This document shows positions 1-7,273 of a stretch of 64,000 nt of DNA, one piece after another. The notes below the pieces were generated by a model. That model had not been told where the DNA came from. It saw only the letters and a program-made list of their open reading frames with translations, and made no database searches. The stretch's first letter is position 1. The number at the start of each line of letters is the position of its first letter. The stretch is taken from positions 9,987 through 73,986 of the forward strand of contig NZ_JBBMFJ010000017.1 of the NCBI RefSeq assembly GCF_040096075.1. Direction: 5' to 3'. The DNA comes from Brotaphodocola faecis. GTDB lineage: Bacteria > Bacillota > Clostridia > Lachnospirales > Lachnospiraceae. The translations under genes were made by a program, and so were the position numbers.

Positions 1-549
1 TGGGACGAAACCCTTTACAGACGGGCGTTGCGTGTGCCTAAGAGCCTTGATGAACGCATGGTTGAGGAAGAACGGAATGAAACGCTCTATAAGGCGGTTG
101 GGAGCCTTCCAGAGATACAAAGGCGGCGTTTCCTGCTCTACTACGAGTATGAGTTCAATTTTTACCAAATCGCCGCTATGGAGCATTGCACCGCTTCGGC
201 AATACAGAAATCTGTTGCGATTGCAAAGGAGAAAGTAAAGGCGGAAATTGAAGAAATATCTCCAACCGTGACCGACACCGCCCGAAAAAGAAATCTGTTT
301 TTTATTTGTGTGGGATTGGCGGCATTACATACTCTCACTTTTTTCCGTGGGAGTAAATCTATTTTTAAGGAGGTCAACGCCTATGTGCAACGAAAACAAA
401 GACACCGCCCGAAAGGAGGAAAGCCATGCAGAAGTTACAGACAGTCAACGCCGAAACGCTCCTTTATGAACCGCTTGAGAAACCATCCTTTGTGGTGGAC
501 AGCCTTATCCCGACAGGCTTATCGCTGTTCTGCGGCTCACAGAAGATAG
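1..549 (+). CDS. sigma-70 family factor of the ICE, C-terminal part (partial at window edge)
   Basis: The frame is open from base 1, so the gene starts outside the window. Residues around PEIQRRRFLLYYEYEFNFYQIA, followed by a helix-turn-helix-like stretch, match region 4 of the small sigma-like factors that Tn1549-type elements carry just upstream of a RepA-type ATPase. The similarity stops near base 285. The remaining frame to 549 has no family resemblance and overlaps the next gene, so the true end may have been altered by a frameshift. Such factors are thought to drive transcription of the element's own genes. Family recognition is by eye only. Confidence 0.55.
   Translation, partial: WDETLYRRALRVPKSLDERMVEEERNETLYKAVGSLPEIQRRRFLLYYEYEFNFYQIAAMEHCTASAIQKSVAIAKEKVKAEIEEISPTVTDTARKRNLFFICVGLAALHTLTFFRGSKSIFKEVNAYVQRKQRHRPKGGKPCRSYRQSTPKRSFMNRLRNHPLWWTALSRQAYRCSAAHRR
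383..469 (+). CDS. possible 28-residue upstream ORF
   Basis: An ATG at 383 follows a good ribosome site (TAAGGAGG, 375 region) and gives a 28-residue hydrophilic peptide beginning MCNENKDTARKEE. It overlaps the start of the RepA-type ATPase at 426 in another frame. It could be a small ICE protein or a translational coupler for the ATPase. No family is recognised. Confidence 0.3.
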   Translation: MCNENKDTARKEESHAEVTDSQRRNAPL

Positions 550-839
550 GCAAAAGCTGGCTCATGCTGAAGCTATGCTTATGCGTGTCGCAGGGAATGC
601 AGCTTGCAGCCACAAAGGACACTGACCGCCTTTTCTCCATGCTGCCCTACAAGACCCTTGCCTTTTCCAAAATCGAGGGCAGACATGGGACGTATGCGCT
701 GATTGACAAGGGGGAGAACCGGGACAGGAAGATAAGGAAGCCCCGCCCCTCTATCCGGGCGCAGCTTAAAGCAGACAAGGCAAAGACCGCCCCGAAAAAG
801 GCGGCGGCAAAAACAAAAAATCACGATATGGAGGTATGA
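426..839 (+). pseudogene. RepA-type AAA ATPase N-terminus joined to an unrelated C-terminus
   Basis: The first ~58 residues match the start of RepA/RecA-like helicase ATPases of Tn1549-type elements: YEPLEKPSFVVDSLIPTG, then the Walker A GSQKIGKSW. The ATPase sequence stops abruptly after CVSQGM at about base 599. What follows (KDTDRLFSML..., then a Lys/Ala-rich end) looks like the C-terminus of another ICE protein that normally precedes the TTRAP gene. The expected continuation of the ATPase is found on the other strand at 6654-6713. The ribosome site GAAAGGAGG supports the ATG at 426. The product is a 137-residue chimera without Walker B and is unlikely to hydrolyse ATP. Confidence 0.6.
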
Positions 840-841
840 GC

Positions 842-1048
842 ATGATTAGACTGACTGTTGAAGAAACAAACCTTTTGAGCATTTACAACGAGGGCGGCAA
901 GCGGGCTTTGATTGAGAATGTCAACGCCGCGCTGCCCTACATGGACGCGGATATGCGGGAGCTTGCAAAGCGCACCCTTTCCAAAGTGGACGCTTTGACC
1001 GAAGCGGAATTTGCAGAGCTTCCCATTTACGCCGCTGATGAAGTATGA
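842..1048 (+). CDS. transposon-transfer assisting (TTRAP) family protein
   Basis: A 68-residue acidic protein. The pattern (T)xEExNLLSIYN, GxRxxLIENV and ALTEAEFAELP matches the TTRAP family found in Tn1549/CTn-type elements, whose exact role is not known. The ATG at 842 is chosen over the one at 836 because GGAGG ends only a base or two before 836 but sits about six bases before 842. Its stop overlaps the next ATG by four bases (ATGA), so the two genes are probably translated together. Confidence 0.7.
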   Translation: MIRLTVEETNLLSIYNEGGKRALIENVNAALPYMDADMRELAKRTLSKVDALTEAEFAELPIYAADEV

Positions 1049-1410
1049 ACGGGGTTAAGCGGCTGACGCCGCCCCAGAGCCGGAAAGTCAACGCCCTTGT
1101 GCGCCGGACGTGCTGCAATTATGATAACGGGAACTGTATCTTACTGGACGACGGGGACGAGTGCGTTTGTCCGCAGCTCATTTCCTATTCGCTTCTCTGC
1201 AAGTGGTTCCGGGCTGCGGTGCTTCCCGCCGACAGGCTACTCTATGCGGAGCTTTACCAGACAGGGGACAAGAAGAAGTGTACCGAGTGCGGCGCGTTCT
1301 TTGCGTCAACCTCTAACAGTGTCAAATACTGCCCCGTCTGCCGGAAGCGTATCACCCGCAGACAAGCTGCCGAGCGCATGAGGAAAAGACGCACCCCTGT
1401 TACGCAGTAG
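1045..1410 (+). CDS. cysteine-rich VLP domain protein
   Basis: A 121-residue protein with two cysteine clusters. The first (CCNYDNGNC...CVCPQLI) is typical of the cysteine-rich VLP family of ICEs. The second is a zinc-ribbon (CTECGAFF...YCPVCRKRI) followed by a basic tail (RRQAAERMRKRR). It is likely a zinc-binding, nucleic-acid-associated accessory protein of the element. It is coupled to the TTRAP gene by an ATGA overlap. Its last codons and stop are supplied by the terminal repeat GTTACGCAGTAG of the 112-bp element that begins at 1399. Confidence 0.75.
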   Translation: MNGVKRLTPPQSRKVNALVRRTCCNYDNGNCILLDDGDECVCPQLISYSLLCKWFRAAVLPADRLLYAELYQTGDKKKCTECGAFFASTSNSVKYCPVCRKRITRRQAAERMRKRRTPVTQ

Positions 1411-1510
1411 GTGCGGAAAATCCCTTGATTTACAGGGCTTTCCGGGCGTGAAAATCGGATAGGCGATACTTTATACCTTTACCCCCGAAAATGGCGTTCT
1501 ACTGCGTAAC
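1399..1510. repeat. 112-bp inverted-repeat-bounded element, copy 1
   Basis: It begins GTTACGCAGTAG and ends CTACTGCGTAAC, a perfect 12-bp terminal inverted repeat. Copy 2 (8531-8642) has the same length and ends, and in reverse complement shares internal blocks (GAAAA near the left end, TTTATACCTT, CCCCCGAAA). The left end overlaps the VLP stop codon. It could be a MITE, a folded RNA or a recombination/regulatory site. Confidence 0.7.
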
Positions 1511-1537
1511 ATTCACGAAAACAGCACCCATAAAAAG

Positions 1538-1586
1538 ACAGGGCGCGGAAGTCATATACTGGCTTCCGCGCCCTGTTCTTTTTTTG
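1538..1586. terminator. bidirectional rho-independent terminator
   Basis: A 14-bp perfect stem ACAGGGCGCGGAAG / CTTCCGCGCCCTGT with an 11-base loop is followed by TTCTTTTTTT on the plus strand and TCTTTTTA on the minus strand. It separates the convergent VLP and HTH genes. Confidence 0.85.
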
Positions 1587-1587
1587 C

Positions 1588-1839
1588 CTATCTGACATTT
1601 CCCTTTTCCATTTCTTCAAGCGGGAACTGCGGGAGGGCTTCTATCAGCTTCTTTGTGATAGACTGGCGCATATCTTCGTTGATTTCCTGTTTCGTGCTTC
1701 CGTCTGGCTGTCTGACCGCTACCGTCGATAGCCTGTCGATTTCGTCCTTGTAGCAATCCACGACTTTCTCCACCGCCCATTTCTCCCCGGCAACGGCGGC
1801 GCGTATGGTTTCATATTCCGGCATTTTCTGGTTTTCCAT
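1588..1839 (-). CDS. small helix-turn-helix ICE protein
   Basis: An 83-residue protein starting MENQKMPEYETIRAAVAGEK. The segment AVAGEKWAVEKVVDCYKDEID resembles the N-terminal sigma-like helix-turn-helix domain (HTH_16 type) of small proteins placed next to the relaxase in Tn1549-like elements. The ATG at 1839 is preceded by GAGGAG at good spacing; upstream in-frame starts lack a site. It is likely a DNA-binding accessory or regulator, and shares the minus strand with the relaxase. Confidence 0.6.
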   Translation of the reverse strand: MENQKMPEYETIRAAVAGEKWAVEKVVDCYKDEIDRLSTVAVRQPDGSTKQEINEDMRQSITKKLIEALPQFPLEEMEKGNVR

Positions 1840-1902
1840 GCTCAACGCTCCTCTGCTTTTTGATAGCCCTATCATAGCACAGCGGCGGGGATTTTGCTAT
1901 CC

Positions 1903-3249
1903 TTATCCGCGTTCTGTTTCCTTTTCCCGTTCCGGCTGTCTGTCTGCCTGTAAAATGCTGTCAATGTTCTGCTTGATAATATCATATTCCCGGACTTTCT
2001 TTTTCAATTTTCCATAGTCGGCGTAAAGGGCTTCTTTCTGCGCTTGGAGGGCTTCATACTCCGATTGCAGCGCGGCGAGGTTCGGGAGCTTCGCAATGCC
2101 CGCCGCTTTCAGTGACCTTACGGCGGCTTCATGGAGGATAATTGCCTGTTCCTGTCCGGCGCGGTACTTCTCCCTGTTCCTTGCCTTGCGGTATGCGTCA
2201 TAGACAGGCTTTGTCTTTTGATAGGTGGAAACATTCTTGATAAGCACCGCCATTTCCGCAAGCCGCTTTTCGGCGTTCTTCAATGCGTCTGCCGCCTGTC
2301 CGCTTTCCGCTGCCATTTCCTCAATCCGGCTGACTAAATCCGCGTACTGCTCAATCTTATGTTCCGTCAAGAAATTCATTGTTTTAGCTGCCTGTTTCAG
2401 ATTGTGGATTTTCGCCCACTGTTCATAGCCCTTACTCTGCGCTGCCTTGATACTGTTCTCAATGTCGATAAGCAGCGACACGCCGCGCTGCTCTCTGGGA
2501 GCTTTCGCCACCTTTGTCCGTCTGCCCGCTATCCGTTCCCTTACGGCTTCCTCTGTATAGTCTGCGCCGAGGGTTTTAAGGCGGGTGAAGCGTTCCTGTC
2601 CGGGGGCGCGGCATGATACATATTTCCCCGGCTTTATCTCATAGCCCGCCGCCTGTAACCGCGTTAGCAATTCCTCAAAACTGGAAACTTGGGGGATAAG
2701 CGCGTCAACAGTGGTTTTCAGCTTGCCTTTCCAACTTGTACCCGTCTTTTCTGCCTGGTACTCCGCATAGCTCTTTCCCTTGCTGCCCTTGCCGGGGACG
2801 ACAACGGACAAGCCATTTTCCCGGCACAGCTTGTCGCTCATGTTCCGTATGCCGTAATAGCTCCTTTTGTTGGAATTGTATTTATGGTGGTCTACAAAGT
2901 TCACCGCGCAAAAAATGATATGGTTATGGACGTGTCCTTTGTCAATGTGCGTCGTGAGTACATACTCATGCTGCCCCTTTGTTACCGCGTCGGCAAGCTG
3001 CTTTCCGATTTCATGGGCTTTCTGATAATCGACTTCCCCCGGCTCAAAGGACTGTATCAGATGAAAGGCTAAATTGTTCCCCTTTTGGAGTGCTTGCGAC
3101 AGGGTATATTCAAACTCAATATCTGCCGTTTCATAGGAGCAACCGAAAGAGGACACAAGCATTTTCCCGTCCGTCTTGTCCGGGTTTTCGATATAGTCAA
3201 GGGCTTTGCTTAGAGTGCTTTTAATAGGCTTAATCTTTGTAACCGCCAT
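1903..3249 (-). CDS. relaxase / mobilization nuclease (MobA/VirD2-like, MOBP)
   Basis: A 448-residue relaxase that should nick oriT and stay bound to the 5' end during conjugation. The N-terminus has a candidate catalytic tyrosine in ALDYIENPDKT. The metal-binding histidine motif HIDKGHVHNHIIFCAVNF lies near residues 100-118. A lysine-rich, coiled-coil-like C-terminus fills residues 260-440. Length fits the family. It overlaps MobC by 40 bases, as usual for these pairs. It appears intact even though the element's conjugation machinery is gone, so the element might still be mobilised in trans. Confidence 0.85.
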   Translation of the reverse strand: MAVTKIKPIKSTLSKALDYIENPDKTDGKMLVSSFGCSYETADIEFEYTLSQALQKGNNLAFHLIQSFEPGEVDYQKAHEIGKQLADAVTKGQHEYVLTTHIDKGHVHNHIIFCAVNFVDHHKYNSNKRSYYGIRNMSDKLCRENGLSVVVPGKGSKGKSYAEYQAEKTGTSWKGKLKTTVDALIPQVSSFEELLTRLQAAGYEIKPGKYVSCRAPGQERFTRLKTLGADYTEEAVRERIAGRRTKVAKAPREQRGVSLLIDIENSIKAAQSKGYEQWAKIHNLKQAAKTMNFLTEHKIEQYADLVSRIEEMAAESGQAADALKNAEKRLAEMAVLIKNVSTYQKTKPVYDAYRKARNREKYRAGQEQAIILHEAAVRSLKAAGIAKLPNLAALQSEYEALQAQKEALYADYGKLKKKVREYDIIKQNIDSILQADRQPEREKETERG

Positions 3250-3539
3250 ATCTCCGCAAGCACCCCCTTTATTTCCTCTATGTCCTCTTGGTATGCGTTC
3301 CCCGTCGCGTTTACGCGGCGTGCTATCTGGTTGACGTTGACACCGATTTTCTGTATCTCTGCGGTCATAGCCTTTATATCGGCGTGGTCTATCTGAATGA
3401 TATACCCGTCAATGGCAATCTTCCGCAGATACGCCGCCATGTTCCGGGTGGGTACGAGCTTCATTTTTTCCAGTATTAAATCCCGTTCCGCTTCCGTCAC
3501 TCTGAATTTGATTTGCACTGTCCTTTTGCGTCCGTCCAT
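3210..3539 (-). CDS. mobC: MobC-like relaxosome accessory protein
   Basis: A 109-residue protein: a basic N-terminal ribbon-helix-helix-like part (RKRTVQIKFRVTEAERDLI) and the MobC signature IQKIGVNVNQIARRVNATGN near residues 70-90. It binds oriT and helps the relaxase melt and nick DNA. The ATG at 3539 follows AAGGAGCG; the longer frame to 3590 has no better start. It overlaps the relaxase start. Confidence 0.85.
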   Translation of the reverse strand: MDGRKRTVQIKFRVTEAERDLILEKMKLVPTRNMAAYLRKIAIDGYIIQIDHADIKAMTAEIQKIGVNVNQIARRVNATGNAYQEDIEEIKGVLAEIWRLQRLSLLKAL

Positions 3540-3559
3540 GTGTTCGCTCCTTTCCTTTC

Positions 3560-3780
3560 CGTTCCGAGGGTTTGGGACACTTCCCAACAAGCAATTTTCA
3601 ACCGACGCGCCGCAGCGCGGGAGGGCGAAAATACGGAAGTGGTACCCGCTTCCTATGCTTGCTACGAATGTTTTTATCCTTTAGGCTCTTATCACCTACT
3701 ACGGAGAAAAAGCGATTTTGCCAAACTTACGCAAAAGAAAAACGCTGCAACCTCAAAAAAGATTACAACGCTTTCTAAAT
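3560..3780. other. candidate origin of transfer (oriT) region
   Basis: Non-coding DNA directly upstream of mobC, the usual oriT position in MobP/MobC elements. It holds short inverted repeats (GGGACACTTCCC, GCGCCGCAGCGC) and the motif ACTTCCCAACAAGC. The nick site cannot be named from sequence alone. Confidence 0.4.
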
Positions 3781-3806
3781 CCTGTTCAGTTTTAAGTCGG
3801 ACATTC

Positions 3807-4160
3807 CTATTCGCCCTCTTTTTCGACTTCGGAAATCTCCTTTGCCGTTGCGGTTACAATCCGTATGCCTGTATCGCTCATACCGTCAAGAAGCGCGTCA
3901 AGCTGCCGCCGCTGCGTGTTCTTCTCCGGCGGCGTTTCTAAAAGGAATTGGTCTACGGATATATGGTAACGCTGTATCAGCTCAAAGAATATCTGTAAAC
4001 TTGGGTGCTGCCCCTTGTTCTCAATGTTCGCAAGGTAGCGCGGCGAGATAAACATTTCGTCGCCTACTTTCTTGCGGCTCTCCTTGCATCCCTCACGCGC
4101 TGCCTTTATCGCTGCCCCAAAAGCCTTAAAGTCGTATCGTGGTACTGGTCTTTTTGCCAT
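3807..4160 (-). CDS. XRE-family helix-turn-helix regulator
   Basis: A 117-residue protein. Residues ~10-70 form a Cro/C1-type helix-turn-helix (FGAAIKAAREGCKESRKKVGDEMFISPRYLANIENKG) with the conserved dimer-side end LQIFFELIQRYHISVDQFL. The rest is a short helical tail. It probably represses element promoters. It is divergent from the leader and methylase unit at 4257-5737 and may act on that intergenic region. The ATG at 4160 is preceded by a modest GGTGA site. Confidence 0.8.
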   Translation of the reverse strand: MAKRPVPRYDFKAFGAAIKAAREGCKESRKKVGDEMFISPRYLANIENKGQHPSLQIFFELIQRYHISVDQFLLETPPEKNTQRRQLDALLDGMSDTGIRIVTATAKEISEVEKEGE

Positions 4161-4256
4161 AGTTATTCACCCTATTACATTTTACTGTTCCCCTTTCTTC
4201 TTGGATATGTCTACGTAGTTCTATCAGTTAGCCAAAATAATTCATATATATATATG

Positions 4257-4284
4257 TTGACAACAAGCTGCTTTTGTATATAAT
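4257..4284 (+). promoter_or_regulatory. consensus sigma-70 promoter for the methylase unit
   Basis: TTGACA at 4257-4262 and TATAAT at 4279-4284 are both perfect hexamers, with a 16-base spacer. It points at the leader peptide and the Cfr/RlmN-like gene. Confidence 0.8.
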
Positions 4285-4309
4285 ATTATATAAAAGGGGG
4301 GGAATGTTT

Positions 4310-4336
4310 ATGTTACATAGCATGCGTATTCGATAA
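4310..4336 (+). CDS. 8-residue leader peptide (MLHSMRIR)
   Basis: An ATG seven bases after a G7 ribosome site (4296-4302) opens an eight-codon frame, MLHSMRIR, ending TAA at 4336. Its last codons overlap the left arm of an imperfect long inverted repeat (4318-4339 with 4388-4409). This is the layout of ribosome-stalling attenuators ahead of ribosome-targeting resistance genes such as erm. Translation is inferred from the ribosome site and context. Confidence 0.5.
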   Translation: MLHSMRIR

Positions 4337-4409
4337 GCATTGAAATCAAAAAAGATTTTTCCCATTTTCAATATGGGCTTTTTTGTCATGCTTATTTTGC
4401 GTATGCTAT
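4318..4409 (+). promoter_or_regulatory. long-arm inverted repeat with inner weak terminator
   Basis: AGCATGCGTATTCGATAAGCAT and ATGCTTATTTTGCGTATGCT can pair imperfectly. Inside them is a small hairpin CCCAT/ATGGG followed by CTTTTTTG. These look like alternative structures of an attenuator controlled by ribosomes on the leader peptide. Confidence 0.45.
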
Positions 4410-4481
4410 ACAACAAAACTAACGACGTATAGACATAGTATAAAAACTATGCCTTAATTTTGTTGTAGTATTATATGTATA

Positions 4482-4525
4482 AATGCAGGTCAATGCTCAT
4501 GTTGAGAATTGACCTGCATTTTTTT
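4482..4525 (+). terminator. rho-independent terminator upstream of the methylase genes
   Basis: AATGCAGGTCAAT pairs with ATTGACCTGCATT, and a run of seven T follows. It lies between the promoter and the first structural gene at 4545, so transcription must read through it. It is therefore a probable attenuator. Confidence 0.8.
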
Positions 4526-4544
4526 GCGCAAAAGGAGAAATATT

Positions 4545-4724
4545 ATGCTTGAAAAATATTGGATAAAATGTCCAATTTGTAACGGAAAGACGAGGGTTCA
4601 AGTATTTTATAATACGGTATTAAGAAATTTTCCTCTTTTCTGCCCTAAATGTAAATTAACGCATATCGTTGATGTTGAAAAACTAGAAATCATAATCAAA
4701 AACTCTGAAAAACAAACTTTTTAA
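4545..4724 (+). CDS. cysteine-rich KTR-type zinc-ribbon protein
   Basis: A 59-residue protein with two CxxC knuckles, CPICNGKTR and CPKCKLTH, and the KTR motif that names the family seen in conjugative elements. It is likely a structural zinc ribbon of unknown function. The ATG at 4545 follows AAAGGAG. It sits 23 bases before the Cfr/RlmN-like gene, probably in the same transcript, behind the terminator at 4482-4525. Confidence 0.75.
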   Translation: MLEKYWIKCPICNGKTRVQVFYNTVLRNFPLFCPKCKLTHIVDVEKLEIIIKNSEKQTF

Positions 4725-4747
4725 TTTTGAAAAGGAAGGATATTTAA

Positions 4748-5737
4748 ATGAAACACTTACCTAAAAGTACACCTACGGAAATATTGAATGACCCATACGG
4801 ATTTACTTACAAAGAAATGTCGGAAGTAATTGGAGAGGATAAAGCAAGAGCCTTATATACGGAATTGTATAAACAGCCATTTCACAAAGAAAATCTATCA
4901 ATATCAACAAAAAAAGTCTATAAAAGTAGCGATACTGAAAAGTATGTTTATGAATTGAAAGATAACAGGTATATTGAAACGGTTTTTATTAAACGGCGAG
5001 ATGGTGGGACTGTTTGCGTAAGTACGCAAGTTGGTTGTTCTGTTGGCTGTATTTTTTGTGAGTCCGGACGCAATGGTTTTGTTCGTAATCTAACACCGTC
5101 TGAAATTGTGCAGCAGGTTGTATTGATACGTCAAAAAGTAAATCGTATCGTTTTTATGGGAATGGGAGAACCTTTATTCAATTACGACAACTTGATTGCA
5201 GCAATCCATATTCTTCGAGATAGAAATGGACTTAACTTTCCAACCGACGGCATTACCGTATCAACAGTTGGTCCAGTTAATCAATTAAAAAAATTGCGCG
5301 AAGAACATCTAAAAATTCAGTTGACAATATCTTTACATGCAGCAACACAGGCTGCGAGAAACTGTATCATTCCTCATATGCACATGTACGCTATTGAAGA
5401 TGTTGTTAAGCAAGCATTGTCCTATTCTCAAAGGCATAATCGAAAAGTGGTATTTGCGTATTTGCTTTTACCAGGTATAAATGACCGTTCCTCAGATATA
5501 AGGCAACTTGCAAAATGGTTTAAGGGCAAAAATGTTATGATTAACGTGCTGCAATACAACCCGACGAGTAATTCAAAAATTAGAGCACCACAAAAACAAG
5601 AAATGGTTGCGTTCAAACATCAATTAGAGCAAACAGGACTTGAAGTTACCATGAGAGTTTCTCATGGTAGAGAGATTAAAGCAGCTTGTGGACAGTTAGC
5701 TAATACATATAATAAAGCCAAAAAACAACAGAAATAA
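4748..5737 (+). CDS. Cfr/RlmN-family radical SAM 23S rRNA (A2503) methyltransferase
   Basis: A 329-residue protein. The radical-SAM cluster motif CSVGCIFC (C-x3-C-x2-C) is at about residues 98-105. Seven residues before it, in VCVSTQVGC, is the cysteine equivalent to RlmN C118 / Cfr C105. Near the C-terminus AACGQL carries the methyl-carrying cysteine. GMGEPL and the SLHA motif are also present. The enzyme should methylate A2503 of 23S rRNA at C2 or C8. Its place in a mobile element, its own promoter and attenuator, and an N-terminus unlike housekeeping RlmN favour a Cfr-like accessory or resistance role; C2 versus C8 cannot be decided here. A ribosome site GGAAGGA supports the ATG. A terminator follows. 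Confidence 0.8.
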   Translation: MKHLPKSTPTEILNDPYGFTYKEMSEVIGEDKARALYTELYKQPFHKENLSISTKKVYKSSDTEKYVYELKDNRYIETVFIKRRDGGTVCVSTQVGCSVGCIFCESGRNGFVRNLTPSEIVQQVVLIRQKVNRIVFMGMGEPLFNYDNLIAAIHILRDRNGLNFPTDGITVSTVGPVNQLKKLREEHLKIQLTISLHAATQAARNCIIPHMHMYAIEDVVKQALSYSQRHNRKVVFAYLLLPGINDRSSDIRQLAKWFKGKNVMINVLQYNPTSNSKIRAPQKQEMVAFKHQLEQTGLEVTMRVSHGREIKAACGQLANTYNKAKKQQK

Positions 5738-5767
5738 TTTAATTAAAAGAGCCAGACGCACAGACGC

Positions 5768-5816
5768 AGAGCCGATAATATGCAGTTTGAAATACTGCTG
5801 TTATCGGCTCTTTTTT
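5768..5816 (+). terminator. terminator of the methylase unit
   Basis: GAGCCGATAA...GCAGT pairs with ACTGC...TTATCGGCTC, followed by six T. It closes the KTR/methylase transcript. Confidence 0.9.
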
Positions 5817-5987
5817 GATTTTAATTTGTGCCCCTAATAACCATATTGGAGCAAAATCAGAACTGTTGCTTGTCGTTCTTTGATTTCCGCAGCAGCTTTG
5901 AAAAATCAAAGCCGCCGTTTCTTTTTATCTTCTAATGAAATGACGCGGTATCACTGTTGAAATCGGCGGCTAAAGGAGGTAGCCGCC

Positions 5988-6173
5988 ATGAAGCAAAAAG
6001 CATATCGACAAAATCCGACAGTTATTGACTTATCAAAAAAAGCCCGCCCACCACCGGGGGAAACTACGCTTATATATATGAACTGTCTAATCATCTGGAT
6101 ACTGCTTACAATGCCTATGCGCCCGTCCGGGCTTTTCGGACGGGCGCATTTTGTACGTTCAAAAAATTTTTGA
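5988..6173 (+). pseudogene. small ICE ORF, probably frameshifted
   Basis: An ATG after AAAGGAGG begins MKQKAYRQNPTVIDLSKK. After the run of A and C at 6035-6060 the more protein-like sequence lies in the next frame (GNYAYIYELSNHLDTAYNAY), which suggests a frameshift in an approximately 60-residue ICE protein of unknown function. The downstream part contains the perfect hairpin at 6119-6147. Confidence 0.4.
6119..6147. terminator. hairpin inside the small ICE ORF
   Basis: GCGCCCGTCCG and CGGACGGGCGC form a perfect 11-bp stem with a seven-base loop, followed by ATTTTG. It may be a terminator or attenuator upstream of the sigma-like gene. Confidence 0.55.
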
Positions 6174-6274
6174 AGAAATTTCAAAAAATCTTCGGCGTTT
6201 TTGAAAAACGCCGTATTGCCCCGCGAAAAGGGGGGAAGCACCACCAACTTTCCAACGAGAAAGGAGGTGAGAAT

Positions 6275-6653
6275 GTGGAACCTAATAGCAGGGAGTTTTA
6301 CAAACAGTGTGCTTTTCAGAAGTTTTGTAATACGGTATTGCACAATGAAGCTTGCGACACCCATAGAGAACTTCGCAGACACAAGGCAAAGGAAGTGACC
6401 TTTTCCGACATGACCTTAGACGAAGCGCGGCAGCTTCATACGTTTGATGAATATTTCAAACGTGAAGCCGCCGAAACCGTCTTTGAGAAAGCCGGGAAGA
6501 AAATCACGCCAAAGCTGCTTCTTGAAGCAATCCGTACTTTGCCGGAAGAAAAGCGCAAAGCCATATTGCTGTATTACTTCGAGGGAATGAACGATACCGA
6601 GATTGCGGAGCTGTTCAACACGTCGAGAAGCACGATACAGTACAGGCGGACAA
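6275..6653 (+). pseudogene. ICE sigma-70-like factor, C-terminally truncated
   Basis: A GTG start at 6275 after AAGGAGGTGAGAAT opens a sigma-like protein. FDEYFKREAAETVFEKAG and the region-4 sequence ALLEAI..LPEEKRKAILLYYFEGMNDTEIAELFNTSRSTIQYRR are clear. Family sequence ends after QYRRT at about 6650; the frame then runs to 6787 through sequence that belongs to the opposite strand (a RepA fragment and the VirD4 start). The final region-4 helix is missing, so it is probably inactive. Confidence 0.6.
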
Positions 6654-6713
6654 CGTGTCCTCAAGGCAGAGGTAAAGCACATCGCCCTCCATTGTCGGCA
6701 TATCCCATAAAGG
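6654..6713 (-). pseudogene. 20-codon fragment of the RepA-type ATPase, inverted
   Basis: The minus strand encodes PLWDMPTMEGDVLYLCLEDT, the piece that normally follows the Walker A region in this ATPase family. The N-terminal part of the same gene is on the plus strand at 426-599 and ends at CVSQGM. So one gene is split across two breakpoints in opposite orientation. Confidence 0.6.
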
Positions 6714-6759
6714 GATACGGGAGATTTAGGATAAGCAGCTTCTTGATTTCCGGCTTCAT
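6714..6759 (-). pseudogene. VirD4/TraG coupling protein, first 15 codons only
   Basis: The start MKPEIKKLLILNLPY matches the beginning of the VirD4-type coupling ATPase of Tn1549-like elements. It is coupled by an ATGA overlap to the stop of the PcfB gene, the usual order. After 15 codons it runs into the RepA fragment. The coupling ATPase and everything after it in the transfer operon are absent. Confidence 0.6.
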
Positions 6760-7232
6760 AGCGATACCTCCCTGTCCTTGTTCTTGACCTTTGCCCGTTC
6801 CGCGTTCTTGCCCTGTGCGGCTTCTTTGAGCGTAGAGAGCAGCTTTCGGATAGAGGGCTTTTTCTCCTGTGTCAGCTTCTTTGCGGAAAACTCCTTAAAG
6901 GCTGCGGTCAGCACGTCCGCGTCCCGCCCCTTGAAAAAAACCAGATAGCGGGGCGGGCTTTCCGTTGCGTCCTTTTTCAGCGCAAAGTCGATACCGTACT
7001 TTTTCGCCGTACTCTCAAAGGCTTTGATATTGCCCTCGGTAATCTCAATGTTGGAAACGCCCGCGTTCTGCTTCATAAGCTGCTTTAAGCTCTGCTTTCC
7101 CTGTGGCGGTTTTGCAAGCTGCTTTTTGCCCTTTGACAGTATGGCTTTCATTGCCTTTTGGAGCGTCTGGGCGGTCAGCTTCCCGGTCTTGATGTAAAGG
7201 GCTATGGTCTTTTCGTTTACTTCGTCCTGCAA
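6756..7232 (-). CDS. PcfB family (DUF3801) conjugation protein
   Basis: A 158-residue basic protein. VNEKTIALYIKTGKLTAQTLQKAM at the N-terminus, the central NIEITEGNIKAFESTAKKYGIDFALKKD, and PPRYLVFFKGRDADVLTAAF match PcfB. In conjugative plasmids and ICEs PcfB works with the VirD4 coupling protein. It starts with TTG after AGGAGG and ends in an ATGA overlap with the truncated virD4. It is intact but has lost its partner in this element. Confidence 0.8.
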   Translation of the reverse strand: MQDEVNEKTIALYIKTGKLTAQTLQKAMKAILSKGKKQLAKPPQGKQSLKQLMKQNAGVSNIEITEGNIKAFESTAKKYGIDFALKKDATESPPRYLVFFKGRDADVLTAAFKEFSAKKLTQEKKPSIRKLLSTLKEAAQGKNAERAKVKNKDREVSL

Positions 7233-7273
7233 TTCCTCGCGTCCTCCTTTCGCGTTTCTTTATGGGGCGGCGG

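Noticed and set aside
5951..6382. 143-codon minus-strand frame
   Set aside because: It covers the small ICE gene and sigma start that have good plus-strand ribosome sites; no protein features.
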